Source of the DNA: Bradyrhizobium sp. dw_78
Lineage (GTDB): Bacteria; Pseudomonadota; Alphaproteobacteria; Rhizobiales; Xanthobacteraceae
Reading direction: 5' to 3'
DNA: 64,000 nt
Assembly: GCF_018449525.1 (NCBI RefSeq)
Contig: NZ_JAAVUS010000009.1
Span: 1 to 64,000, forward strand
In this document: piece after piece, positions 50,967 to 57,804 of the stretch
How positions within the stretch are numbered: position 1 is the first letter of the stretch
How the letters are laid out: the number at the start of each line of letters is the position of its first letter
The notes under the pieces: generated by a model
What the model saw: only the letters and a program-made list of their open reading frames with translations
Databases searched by the model: none
What the model was told of the DNA's origin: nothing
Program-made: the position numbers and the translations under genes

Positions 50967-51359
50967 TCATGCTCTGAAAGCGATCAGATCGACCTCGACG
51001 ATGCCGCCCCGCGCCAGATCGGTGACGCCGACTGTGGTCCGCCCCGGACGGCGGCTGGGATCGAAACAGGCCGAGAAAATCTCATTCATCGCGGCGTAGT
51101 CGCGCTTGAAATCGGTCAGGTAGATCCGGGCGAAGACGACATTGGCAAATGTCAGCCCGCATCCCCTGAGCACGCGGGCGAGATTGTCCATCACTTTGCG
51201 GGTCTGGGCCTCGATACCGGGTGGAATCGGCCGCGTATCGTCGTCCGGATCGGTCGCGAGTTGTCCGGTCACGAAAATATAGGGCCCGGCCTCGACGGCA
51301 TGGCTGTAGGGCGTGACCGGCTTCGGTGCGTCGGGCAGTAGATGAAAGATCGGGTCCAT
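50967..51359 (-). CDS. RidA/YjgF-family protein lacking the deaminase arginine
   Basis: A 130-residue Rid-superfamily protein with YSHAVEAGPYIFVTGQLATDP, KVMDNLARVLRGCGLTFANVVFARIYLTD and GIVEVDLIAF. Aligning with E. coli RidA, the imine-deaminase residue Arg105 is Asp here (VTDLARGG), so classic 2-aminoacrylate deamination is unlikely and it belongs to another Rid subgroup. The ATG at 51359 follows GAGGAA. It lies between the ATPase gene and the DUF1989 genes, suggesting a role on an imine or enamine step of that pathway. Confidence 0.9.
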   Translation of the reverse strand: MDPIFHLLPDAPKPVTPYSHAVEAGPYIFVTGQLATDPDDDTRPIPPGIEAQTRKVMDNLARVLRGCGLTFANVVFARIYLTDFKRDYAAMNEIFSACFDPSRRPGRTTVGVTDLARGGIVEVDLIAFRA

Positions 51360-51382
51360 GCTGGGCGTTCCTCGTTGTGTTA

Positions 51383-52162
51383 TCAGCGCCTGCCGCCGGC
51401 GGCGTCGCCAGCATAACGCTGAAGAAACTGACGGGCGCGTTCGGTTTCGGGGTTGGAGAAGAACCGCTCCGGCGATCCCGTTTCCACGGCCCGCCCGTGA
51501 TCGAGAAACAGCACCCGCGTCGCCGCTTCGCGCGCGAACCCCATCTCGTGGGTGACGATCACCATCGTCATGCCGTCGCGGGCCAGGTCGCGCATCACGA
51601 CCAGGACTTCGCCGACCAGCTCCGGATCCAGCGCGCTGGTCGGCTCGTCGAACAGCAGCAGGTCCGGACGCATCGCCAGCGCCCGCGCGATGCCGACCCG
51701 CTGCTTCTGGCCGCCCGACAATTTCGCCGGAAACGAATCCCGCTTTTCGCTGAGCCCCACCTTGGCCAGCAAGGCGAGCGCCTCGTCGCGAACCTCGGCC
51801 TTGTCCCGCTTCTGCACCTGAACTGGCGCCTCCATCAGGTTTTGCAGCACCGTGAGATGCGGCCACAGCGCGAAATGCTGAAACACCATCCCGATGCGCG
51901 TCCTGATCCGCGACAGATCGCGGTCGCCCATCACAAGTCCGCCGCCGGTGATGCCGACCTGCGCGCCGTTCAGATAGATTTGCCCAGCATCGGGCCGTTC
52001 GAGCCAGTTGATACAGCGCAGCAGCGTCGACTTTCCGGAGCCCGACGGTCCGAGCACGCAGACCGTCTCGCCCTTGCCGACCTGGAAGCTGACGTCGCGA
52101 AGCACCTCGACGTCACCATATCGCTTCGATATGCCGGCCACATCGAGAACCAGCTGGGCCAT
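51383..52162 (-). CDS. Polar amino acid ABC transporter ATP-binding protein (GlnQ/HisP-type)
   Basis: A 259-residue ATPase. Walker A GPSGSGKST, the GlnQ-type FQHFALWPHLTVLQNLMEAP, signature LSGGQKQRVGIARAL, Walker B LLFDEPTSALDPELVGEVL and the switch VTHEMGFAREAATRVLFLDHG identify the polar amino acid uptake family. It lies 9 bases after the permease gene and before the RidA gene, in the same transcript. Confidence 0.94.
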   Translation of the reverse strand: MAQLVLDVAGISKRYGDVEVLRDVSFQVGKGETVCVLGPSGSGKSTLLRCINWLERPDAGQIYLNGAQVGITGGGLVMGDRDLSRIRTRIGMVFQHFALWPHLTVLQNLMEAPVQVQKRDKAEVRDEALALLAKVGLSEKRDSFPAKLSGGQKQRVGIARALAMRPDLLLFDEPTSALDPELVGEVLVVMRDLARDGMTMVIVTHEMGFAREAATRVLFLDHGRAVETGSPERFFSNPETERARQFLQRYAGDAAGGRR

Positions 52163-52171
52163 CGCTATTCC

Positions 52172-52828
52172 CTACCGTCGTGCTTCGGCGACGCGGCCGA
52201 CCGAACTCACCCCGGCCTCGATCACGAGGCAAAGCCCCCAATACAGGAACACCGCGGTAATGAAGGCGGCGAATGGAACGTAATGCCGCGACTGGATCGA
52301 ACTCGCGGCATGCGTGAGCTCGGGTATGGCGATGATGGTCAGGAAGGCGCTGTCCTTGACGATCTGGATCATCTGATTGCCGAGCACCGGCCCAGCCGAT
52401 AACAGCAGCGGCGGCAGAATGATGCGGCGGAACAGCTTGATCTCCGAAAAGCCGAAGGCGACACCGGCCTCGATCGGCTCACGCGGCTGCACCACCCAGG
52501 CGCCGCGCAGGATCTCCGCCATATAGGCCGCATTGTAAATGATCAGGGCCGCCAGCCCCGAGGTCCAGTTATCGAACCTTATGCCGAGCGACGGCAGCCC
52601 GTAATAAACAATATAGGCCAGCAGCAGAAACGGCACGCAGCGCATGCCATCCACGAACACCCGCGCCGCGCCGGAAACGGCCTGATGTTTCGACATCAAT
52701 GCCGGCGTGAGGATGCAACCCAGCAATAAAGCCACGACGGCCGACAGCGCCGACAGGATCGCGGTATTGGCGAACCCGCTCAGGAGCAACGCCCGTTCAC
52801 TCCAGACGATCCCGAAATCATGGATCAT
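52172..52828 (-). CDS. Amino acid ABC transporter permease (HisM/GlnP-type)
   Basis: A 218-residue permease with about five membrane segments. The family pattern PFLLLAYIVYYGLPSLGI, YNAAYMAEILRGAW and the loop EAGVAFGFSEIKLFRRIILPP are clear. The ATG at 52828 overlaps the stop of the upstream permease by 4 bases (ATGA). It pairs with the permease at 52825. Confidence 0.92.
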   Translation of the reverse strand: MIHDFGIVWSERALLLSGFANTAILSALSAVVALLLGCILTPALMSKHQAVSGAARVFVDGMRCVPFLLLAYIVYYGLPSLGIRFDNWTSGLAALIIYNAAYMAEILRGAWVVQPREPIEAGVAFGFSEIKLFRRIILPPLLLSAGPVLGNQMIQIVKDSAFLTIIAIPELTHAASSIQSRHYVPFAAFITAVFLYWGLCLVIEAGVSSVGRVAEARR

Positions 52829-53472
52829 GCGGCGACCTTGGCCGCGAGCTGACGCCGTTCGATCCAGCGCTGCAGCGACACCAGCACAAAGACGATCGGC
52901 ACATAGAGCGCGATTGCCACCAAAAATGGCGGCAACGGCTTGTAGGTCTGGGCGCCGATCCTGACCGCGGCGCGCGTGATATCGACGACGCCCACGACCG
53001 CCAGGGCCGGCGTCGCCTTGATCAGCATCGACATTTCGTTGACCAGACCAGGCAGGCTGACGCGCACGATCTGAGGCAGCACGATCCTGCGAAAGCGTAG
53101 CCCGGCCCGCATGCCGACCGACTGGGCGGCCTCGTACTGGTCCTTTGGAAAATTGGCCAGGGCTGAGCGCCAGACTTCGCAGTTGAAGGCCGAGGTATTC
53201 ATGACCAAAGCCAGGACGGCGGCCGAGGTCGGACTGACCGGGACGCCGATATTGGGGAGCGCGAAAAACAACAGCAACAGCAGCGTGACCAGCGGCGTGG
53301 CGCGCGACACGCTGACATAAAGCGCCACGATACGAGCGAGCACGGGAACATTGGCCCAGCGCAGCAGCGCAAGGCCGAGGCCAATCGGCAATCCGATCAG
53401 GATGCCGATCAGCGACAGCGTCACTGTCACGATGGCACCCTGGAAGATGGCTGCGATGTCGCCGCCGCTCAT
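52825..53472 (-). CDS. Amino acid ABC transporter permease (HisQ/GlnP-type)
   Basis: A 215-residue permease. Family features are VSRATPLVTLLLLLFFALPNIGVPV, TSAFNCEVWRSALANFPKDQYEAAQSVGM and FRRIVLPQIVRVSLPGLVNEM. With the 52172 permease it makes the heterodimeric channel of a HisQM-type importer. It lies 26 bases after the binding-protein gene. Confidence 0.92.
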   Translation of the reverse strand: MSGGDIAAIFQGAIVTVTLSLIGILIGLPIGLGLALLRWANVPVLARIVALYVSVSRATPLVTLLLLLFFALPNIGVPVSPTSAAVLALVMNTSAFNCEVWRSALANFPKDQYEAAQSVGMRAGLRFRRIVLPQIVRVSLPGLVNEMSMLIKATPALAVVGVVDITRAAVRIGAQTYKPLPPFLVAIALYVPIVFVLVSLQRWIERRQLAAKVAA

Positions 53473-53498
53473 GGCTGTTCGGCTCCGGCAACGGGCCG

Positions 53499-54356
53499 CT
53501 AGAATTCAGGCTCAAACGTCACCGGCAGATCCGCGAAGGCCTGTCCGAACCATTTCTTCTGCAATTCGGCGAAGCGTCCGCTCGCCTTCTCCTTGGCGAT
53601 GAATTCGTTCAGGAAGGCAAGCAATTCCGTATTGCCCTTGGCAACGGCCCAGGCCGGGAACGATTTTCCGGAGACCGCCTGACCGAGTTCGAAAACCTCG
53701 GGCTTTTCGGTCACCAGGTTCTGTAGATTGATGACGGTGTTGACGACGTAATCGACGCGGCCAAGCGCCAGATCCTGATAGGCCTCCGGGTACGACGTAT
53801 ATTCGACGACCTTGCCGAGCTTTCCGCCGCTCTTTTCCAGCGTGGCCCCGAGTTCCGGCAACCGGGCGAGCAGCGCGCTGCCGGCCTGAACGCCGACCGT
53901 CTTGCCGCTCAAATCCTTGATCGAGGAAATCGATTTGTCGTCCTTTCGCTTGACGTAATAATGCGTCGCGTCGGCGATCGGGCTGGTGAAATCGAGCGAC
54001 TGCTTGCGCTCCTTGGTGATGATCGCAGCGGTAATGGCGACATCATACTTGCCGGTGCTGACGCCGGCCAGAATGCCGGTCCACGGCAAGATCTCCTGCT
54101 TGATCTCGAACGGCGCATATTTGCGCAGATCCTCGATCATTTCATTATCGAAGCCTGTCGGCTTTCCGTCCTGGACGAATTCGAAGGGACGAAAATCGTC
54201 CTCGGTCGCGACGATCAGGCCGCGTTTCTTGATCTCTTCGAGGCTCGCGGCCTTGGCATGGCCGACCAGGATCGGCATCGCGAACAGCGCAGCCATCGAA
54301 CCGAGCATGAAGCGTCGTGACAGCGATTTGGAGCGGGCAAGCGGATACATCGTCAT
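53499..54356 (-). CDS. Family 3 extracellular solute-binding protein (amino acid type)
   Basis: A 285-residue periplasmic binding protein. The signal peptide (SRRFMLGSMAALFAMPILVGHAKA) contains an arginine pair; the mature part has LIVATEDDFRPFEFVQDGKPTGFDNEMIEDL, ITKERKQSLDFTSPIADATHYYVKRKDD, GKTVGVQAGSA and LGRVDYVV. This is the amino acid/opine-binding family; basic or guanidino ligands are common in it. The ATG at 54356 has GGAGGA 9 bases before it. It opens the importer part of a long operon (SBP, two permeases, ATPase, RidA, three DUF1989, Rieske). Confidence 0.92.
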   Translation of the reverse strand: MTMYPLARSKSLSRRFMLGSMAALFAMPILVGHAKAASLEEIKKRGLIVATEDDFRPFEFVQDGKPTGFDNEMIEDLRKYAPFEIKQEILPWTGILAGVSTGKYDVAITAAIITKERKQSLDFTSPIADATHYYVKRKDDKSISSIKDLSGKTVGVQAGSALLARLPELGATLEKSGGKLGKVVEYTSYPEAYQDLALGRVDYVVNTVINLQNLVTEKPEVFELGQAVSGKSFPAWAVAKGNTELLAFLNEFIAKEKASGRFAELQKKWFGQAFADLPVTFEPEF

Positions 54357-54429
54357 GATAAATCGTCCTCCATTGGGGTGATGACCAGTAAGAAGGTATG
54401 CGACTTGTCGAGCAGGCGTTGTGGTTCCT

Positions 54430-55263
54430 TCAATCGAAACTGAATCCGTGTGACCGCAGATAGGGCGGGAACGCCGCGCCTTCGGCTTTGGCTGCCTGCC
54501 GGGCCTTGTCTTCCGACCAGCCATAGAAGGCAGCCTCGCCGAACTCCGCGTTCGAGCGTTGCTGTTCCTGGGGAATGGAATGCAAGGCGTCGCGGCGGCG
54601 ATCGTAATCGTCGAGGGCCGCGGGAAGCGCGCCATCCTCGTAGCGGTTGCGATGCGTCGTCACGACACGCGGCAAGCGCAAACTGACATGGCCTTCCGCC
54701 TGCGGATAACCGAGACAGAGCCCCGCGACCGGAAAAACCAGATCCGGAAGCCCAACGATAGCAGCGACCTTGTCGACCTCATTGCGGATGACACTGATCG
54801 GACAGACGCCAAGTCCGGCGGATTCCGCGCACAGGATCATGGTTTGCATCGCCAGCGCGGCGTCGACGCTGGCGTTGAAGAAGCCTTCCAGCGTTCCATT
54901 GCGAACCGGCCTTCCGCGCAACTCTCCGATCCGCTGCAGCCGCCGGGCGTCGCCGAGAAAGACAAAGAACACCGGTGCGGCCCCGATCCACGGCATCGCC
55001 GGAAACAGTTTTCCGATCGCGGCGCGCTGCACCGGATCGTCGACCGCAAGAATCGATGCCTGTTGGAAATCCGATTTGGCCGAGGCGCTCAGGGCGGCCG
55101 CGACGAGCAGGTCAAGCAGGCTTTTACTTGGAATCACGTCGCTGTAGCGCCGCACCGTCTTTCGCGCCAGCACCCGGCGGATAAGATCGCTCTCGGCAGC
55201 GCCCTCCCCGGACGGACCGCCGTCGCCAAACCGTCGTTCGATGGCTTTTGCGTAGGCCGACAT
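54430..55263 (-). CDS. NfsA-type flavin nitroreductase
   Basis: A 277-residue nitroreductase-family protein. RKTVRRYSDVIPSKSLLDLLVAAALSASAKSDFQ binds FMN, and FPVAGLCLGYPQAEGHVSLRLP is the NfsA/FRP-type central motif; the C-terminus RSHGFSFD is also typical. Such NAD(P)H-dependent enzymes reduce nitro groups, quinones or flavins. The ATG at 55263 begins at the family start. The gene is 73 bases upstream of the binding-protein gene in the same direction and may be the first gene of the operon or have its own transcript. Confidence 0.87.
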   Translation of the reverse strand: MSAYAKAIERRFGDGGPSGEGAAESDLIRRVLARKTVRRYSDVIPSKSLLDLLVAAALSASAKSDFQQASILAVDDPVQRAAIGKLFPAMPWIGAAPVFFVFLGDARRLQRIGELRGRPVRNGTLEGFFNASVDAALAMQTMILCAESAGLGVCPISVIRNEVDKVAAIVGLPDLVFPVAGLCLGYPQAEGHVSLRLPRVVTTHRNRYEDGALPAALDDYDRRRDALHSIPQEQQRSNAEFGEAAFYGWSEDKARQAAKAEGAAFPPYLRSHGFSFD

Positions 55264-55864
55264 ATCAGTTGGCGCCCCGATCCGCGCCGAAAAGCAGCCG
55301 AATGAGGGACGGCAAAGCTTTGGAAAAAAACAAGACTTGGGCAAACAACAAGGCTTGGGCAACCGGTGCCGACGCTGGGCCATTCGAGACGTTCATCGCC
55401 AACTCCAATACGGGTTCGCAAACCTCGGAATTGGCATAGACCTGAGCGACGCCAATTCCTGGCCACTGAGGTCTCCCGGGATTTTATCCCGCCGTGCCCC
55501 GCGCGGATTTCTCCCGCTCAGGCGGCAGCTCTTGGACCAGCCATCGAGACGCGATGCGGAACCCTAGCTGCCAACTCAATGATCATGTTGGAGCAAAGGA
55601 CGTGCCAGAGCAGGCGGCAGGACCAGCGACGTCGTACCTCGCGCCGGCCCCGGTCTCGCTCAAGCGGGAGTCCGGAGCCAAGCACACAGGGAATGCTGGA
55701 AAAAATCGCCTTCGCTGGCCCGCTCCGGTTTGCAAAAATGCGAAGAGCACTTCGTATTGGAGCGGGTTCGCAGGTTTGCGCCGGCGCTGAAATTTCTGAG
55801 GAAGGCTGCCGTTTTTCAGGCAGGCTGCATAGATTATAGCCGTCCGATCGCCCGCCGATACAGA
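55264..55864. other. 600-base gene-free gap with a small tandem duplication
   Basis: No frame here shows recognisable protein features; open frames on both strands look random. Between 55331 and 55366 two imperfect 18-base units (CAAGACTTGGGCAAACAA and CAAGGCTTGGGCAACCGG) stand in tandem. The stretch must carry the nitroreductase promoter and the 3' end of the MarR-3 transcript. A decayed gene is possible but not demonstrable by eye. Confidence 0.4.
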
Positions 55865-56350
55865 TCAATCGGGCGCCGACGCTGTTTGCCGTTGCCCGGA
55901 GCGCGCTGTCACAATTTGCTGCATCAAGGCAATGAGCCGTCGTTGATCGGCCTTGCTCAGATCGGCCACCGTCTCGAGATGCGCCGCATGCGCGGACTTT
56001 TCCATCTTGCGCAGCAGCGCCGCACCGGTCCTGGTGAGGCGGCAAATCTGCGACCGGCGATCCCGGCGCTCGATCGAGCGGTCGACAAAGCCACGCGATT
56101 GCAAACGTTTAAGCGCGCCGGTCGTCGTCGTGCGATCGAGCGCGATATCCGCCGCCAGCGTGGTCTGATCGGCGGTTCCGCGCTTCGCCAGCGCCGTCAG
56201 GAGGCTGTACTGCAACGGAGTGATCTCGAAGGCCGCGCATTTTTCCTGGAACAGGGCGACGTGGATCTGGTGCAGCCGCCGTATCAGATAGCCGGGGCGC
56301 TGCTCGAGCGGCCACGGGTCTTCTCTTTTCGGCGCGCGTCTTCCGGCCAT
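55865..56350 (-). CDS. MarR-family regulator (MarR-3)
   Basis: A 161-residue regulator with dimer helix PGYLIRRLHQIHVALFQEK, recognition helix LAADIALDRTTTTGALKRLQSRGFV and wing RRDRRSQICRLT. The ATG at 56350 has AAGGAG 7 bases upstream, so longer in-frame starts were rejected. It is a paralogue of MarR-1 and MarR-2. It is divergent from the amidohydrolase/hydroxylase operon, and an 18-bp perfect palindrome between them is the likely operator. Confidence 0.91.
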   Translation of the reverse strand: MAGRRAPKREDPWPLEQRPGYLIRRLHQIHVALFQEKCAAFEITPLQYSLLTALAKRGTADQTTLAADIALDRTTTTGALKRLQSRGFVDRSIERRDRRSQICRLTRTGAALLRKMEKSAHAAHLETVADLSKADQRRLIALMQQIVTARSGQRQTASAPD

Positions 56351-56434
56351 CAAATCGCTCCTTGGCATATGCGGTGCCCTGCCGCCTTGCATCAATTTGA
56401 TGCTGTCTATGGCACGAATAGTGGTGTAAGAAAA

Positions 56435-56452
56435 TGCGAAGTATACTTCGCA
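56435..56452. promoter_or_regulatory. Probable MarR-3 operator, 18-bp perfect palindrome
   Basis: TGCGAAGTATACTTCGCA is a perfect palindrome in the gap between MarR-3 (start 56350) and the amidohydrolase (start 56499), centred 55 bases before the latter. Its AGTATACT centre matches the AGTATACT/AGTACACT cores at 42340 and 43230 near MarR-2. Confidence 0.8.
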
Positions 56453-56498
56453 ATTGTCCGGCGGCGGCATCGCCAGCGAGCGGAAGAGGAGATCAGCC

Positions 56499-57776
56499 AT
56501 GTCCATCAGCACCAGCTTCGACCTGCTTCTACGCGGGGGGCGCGTTATCGATCCGGCTTCAGGCATTGACGGCCTGAAAGACGTCGCCATCCGCAACGGC
56601 AAGATCGCCGTGGTCCAGTCCGACATCCTGCCGACCAGCGCCCGGGAAGTCGTGGACGTCAGCGGCCAGATCGTCCTGCCCGGACTGATCGATACCCACG
56701 CCCATGTCTATCAATATGTCACCGGCCGCTTCGGCATGAACGCCGACATGGTCGGCGTCGAATCCGGCGTCACCACGCTGGTCGATCAGGGCGGGCCGTC
56801 CTGCATGACCTTCCCGGGCTTCCGCCATTACGTTGCCGAGAAATCCCGGTCGCGCACCTACGCCTTCCTCTCCGCCTATCTGGTCGGCGGCTTGGAAGGA
56901 CATTATTATCCCAGCCTCTACAGTCCCGACGGCGTCGATATCGATGCCACGGTCAAGGCGGCGATCGCGAATCGCGATCTGGTTCGCGGCATCAAGGCGC
57001 ACGCCGAGATCGGCGGCTTCGCGCGCTGGGGCATCCGCGTGATGGAGATGGCGGCCGAGATCGGCCGGCGCGCCGACCTTCCGGTCTATGTGCATTTCGG
57101 GCAGTTGTGGGGCTTGCCGGAGAGCGGCGCCAACGGCGAAGACGTCGATACGATTCTGGAGCGGGTCGTTCCGCTGCTCCGCTCCGGCGATGTTCTGGCC
57201 CATCCCTTCACGCGCCATCCCGGCGGCTTCGTCAATCGCGAAGGCGAGGTGCATCCGGTGATCCGGGCGGCCCTCGACCGCGGGCTGCGGATCGATGTCG
57301 GCCATGGCAGCCATTTCTCGTACCGTCTCGCCCGCAAGGCCATCGCCGCCGGAATCGTTCCGACCACGCTGGGCGCCGACATCCACGGTTACAACACGCA
57401 TGTGCCCGCGCCGGCCGGCACCCCCGAAGAGCATGCCGACGACGAGAATCATCCCTTCGCAGGCCAGGCGAAATTCAGCCTGGTGCAGGCGATGAGTTCG
57501 ATGATGGCGCTCGGTCTTTCGCTGGAGCAGGTGGTGCCGATGGTGACGTCGCATCCGGCCGAAATGCTGGGCCTTTCGGACCAGATCGGCGCGCTGCGCC
57601 CGGGCATGGATGCCGACGTCAGCGTGATCAGGGAAAAGCCCGGACGCTTCATCCTGCGCGACAACGAGAACACCGAAGTGGTCGCGGATCGCCTGTTGCA
57701 GCCGGTGTTTTGCCTGCGCGCCGGCGTGCGCCATGACGCGGTGGCTTCCATCCTGCCCCAGGCCGTGGCAGCCTAG
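56499..57776 (+). CDS. Amidohydrolase (dihydroorotase/deacetylase-like)
   Basis: A 425-residue metal-dependent hydrolase. The motifs are LLLRGGRVIDPASGIDGLKDVAIRNGKIA, the metal pair in LIDTHAHVYQY, IKAHAEIGG with the likely bridging lysine nearby, VYVHFG, GHGSHFSY and GADIHGYNTH near the C-terminal metal/acid site. It fits the cyclic-amidohydrolase and amidohydrolase/EF_0837-AHA_3915-type groups, whose substrates are N-acyl amino acids, hydantoins or similar. AGAGGAGA precedes the ATG at 56499. It is the first gene of a run ending with the hydroxylase subunits and is under the MarR-3 palindrome. Confidence 0.86.
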   Translation: MSISTSFDLLLRGGRVIDPASGIDGLKDVAIRNGKIAVVQSDILPTSAREVVDVSGQIVLPGLIDTHAHVYQYVTGRFGMNADMVGVESGVTTLVDQGGPSCMTFPGFRHYVAEKSRSRTYAFLSAYLVGGLEGHYYPSLYSPDGVDIDATVKAAIANRDLVRGIKAHAEIGGFARWGIRVMEMAAEIGRRADLPVYVHFGQLWGLPESGANGEDVDTILERVVPLLRSGDVLAHPFTRHPGGFVNREGEVHPVIRAALDRGLRIDVGHGSHFSYRLARKAIAAGIVPTTLGADIHGYNTHVPAPAGTPEEHADDENHPFAGQAKFSLVQAMSSMMALGLSLEQVVPMVTSHPAEMLGLSDQIGALRPGMDADVSVIREKPGRFILRDNENTEVVADRLLQPVFCLRAGVRHDAVASILPQAVAA

Positions 57777-57804
57777 CCGCGATTCAAGCGGAAACGGCTG
57801 TTGC

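Noticed and set aside
47660..55263. Rut-type pyrimidine degradation pathway (RidA-like RutC, hydrolase RutD, nitroreductase RutE)
   Set aside because: No RutA monooxygenase, RutB or RutF is present, the nitroreductase is of the NfsA type, and the hydrolase lies on the other strand.
56351..56626. Longer MarR-3 protein starting up to 92 codons upstream
   Set aside because: The extension would run through the perfect palindrome and the divergent promoter; AAGGAG sits 7 bases before the ATG at 56350.
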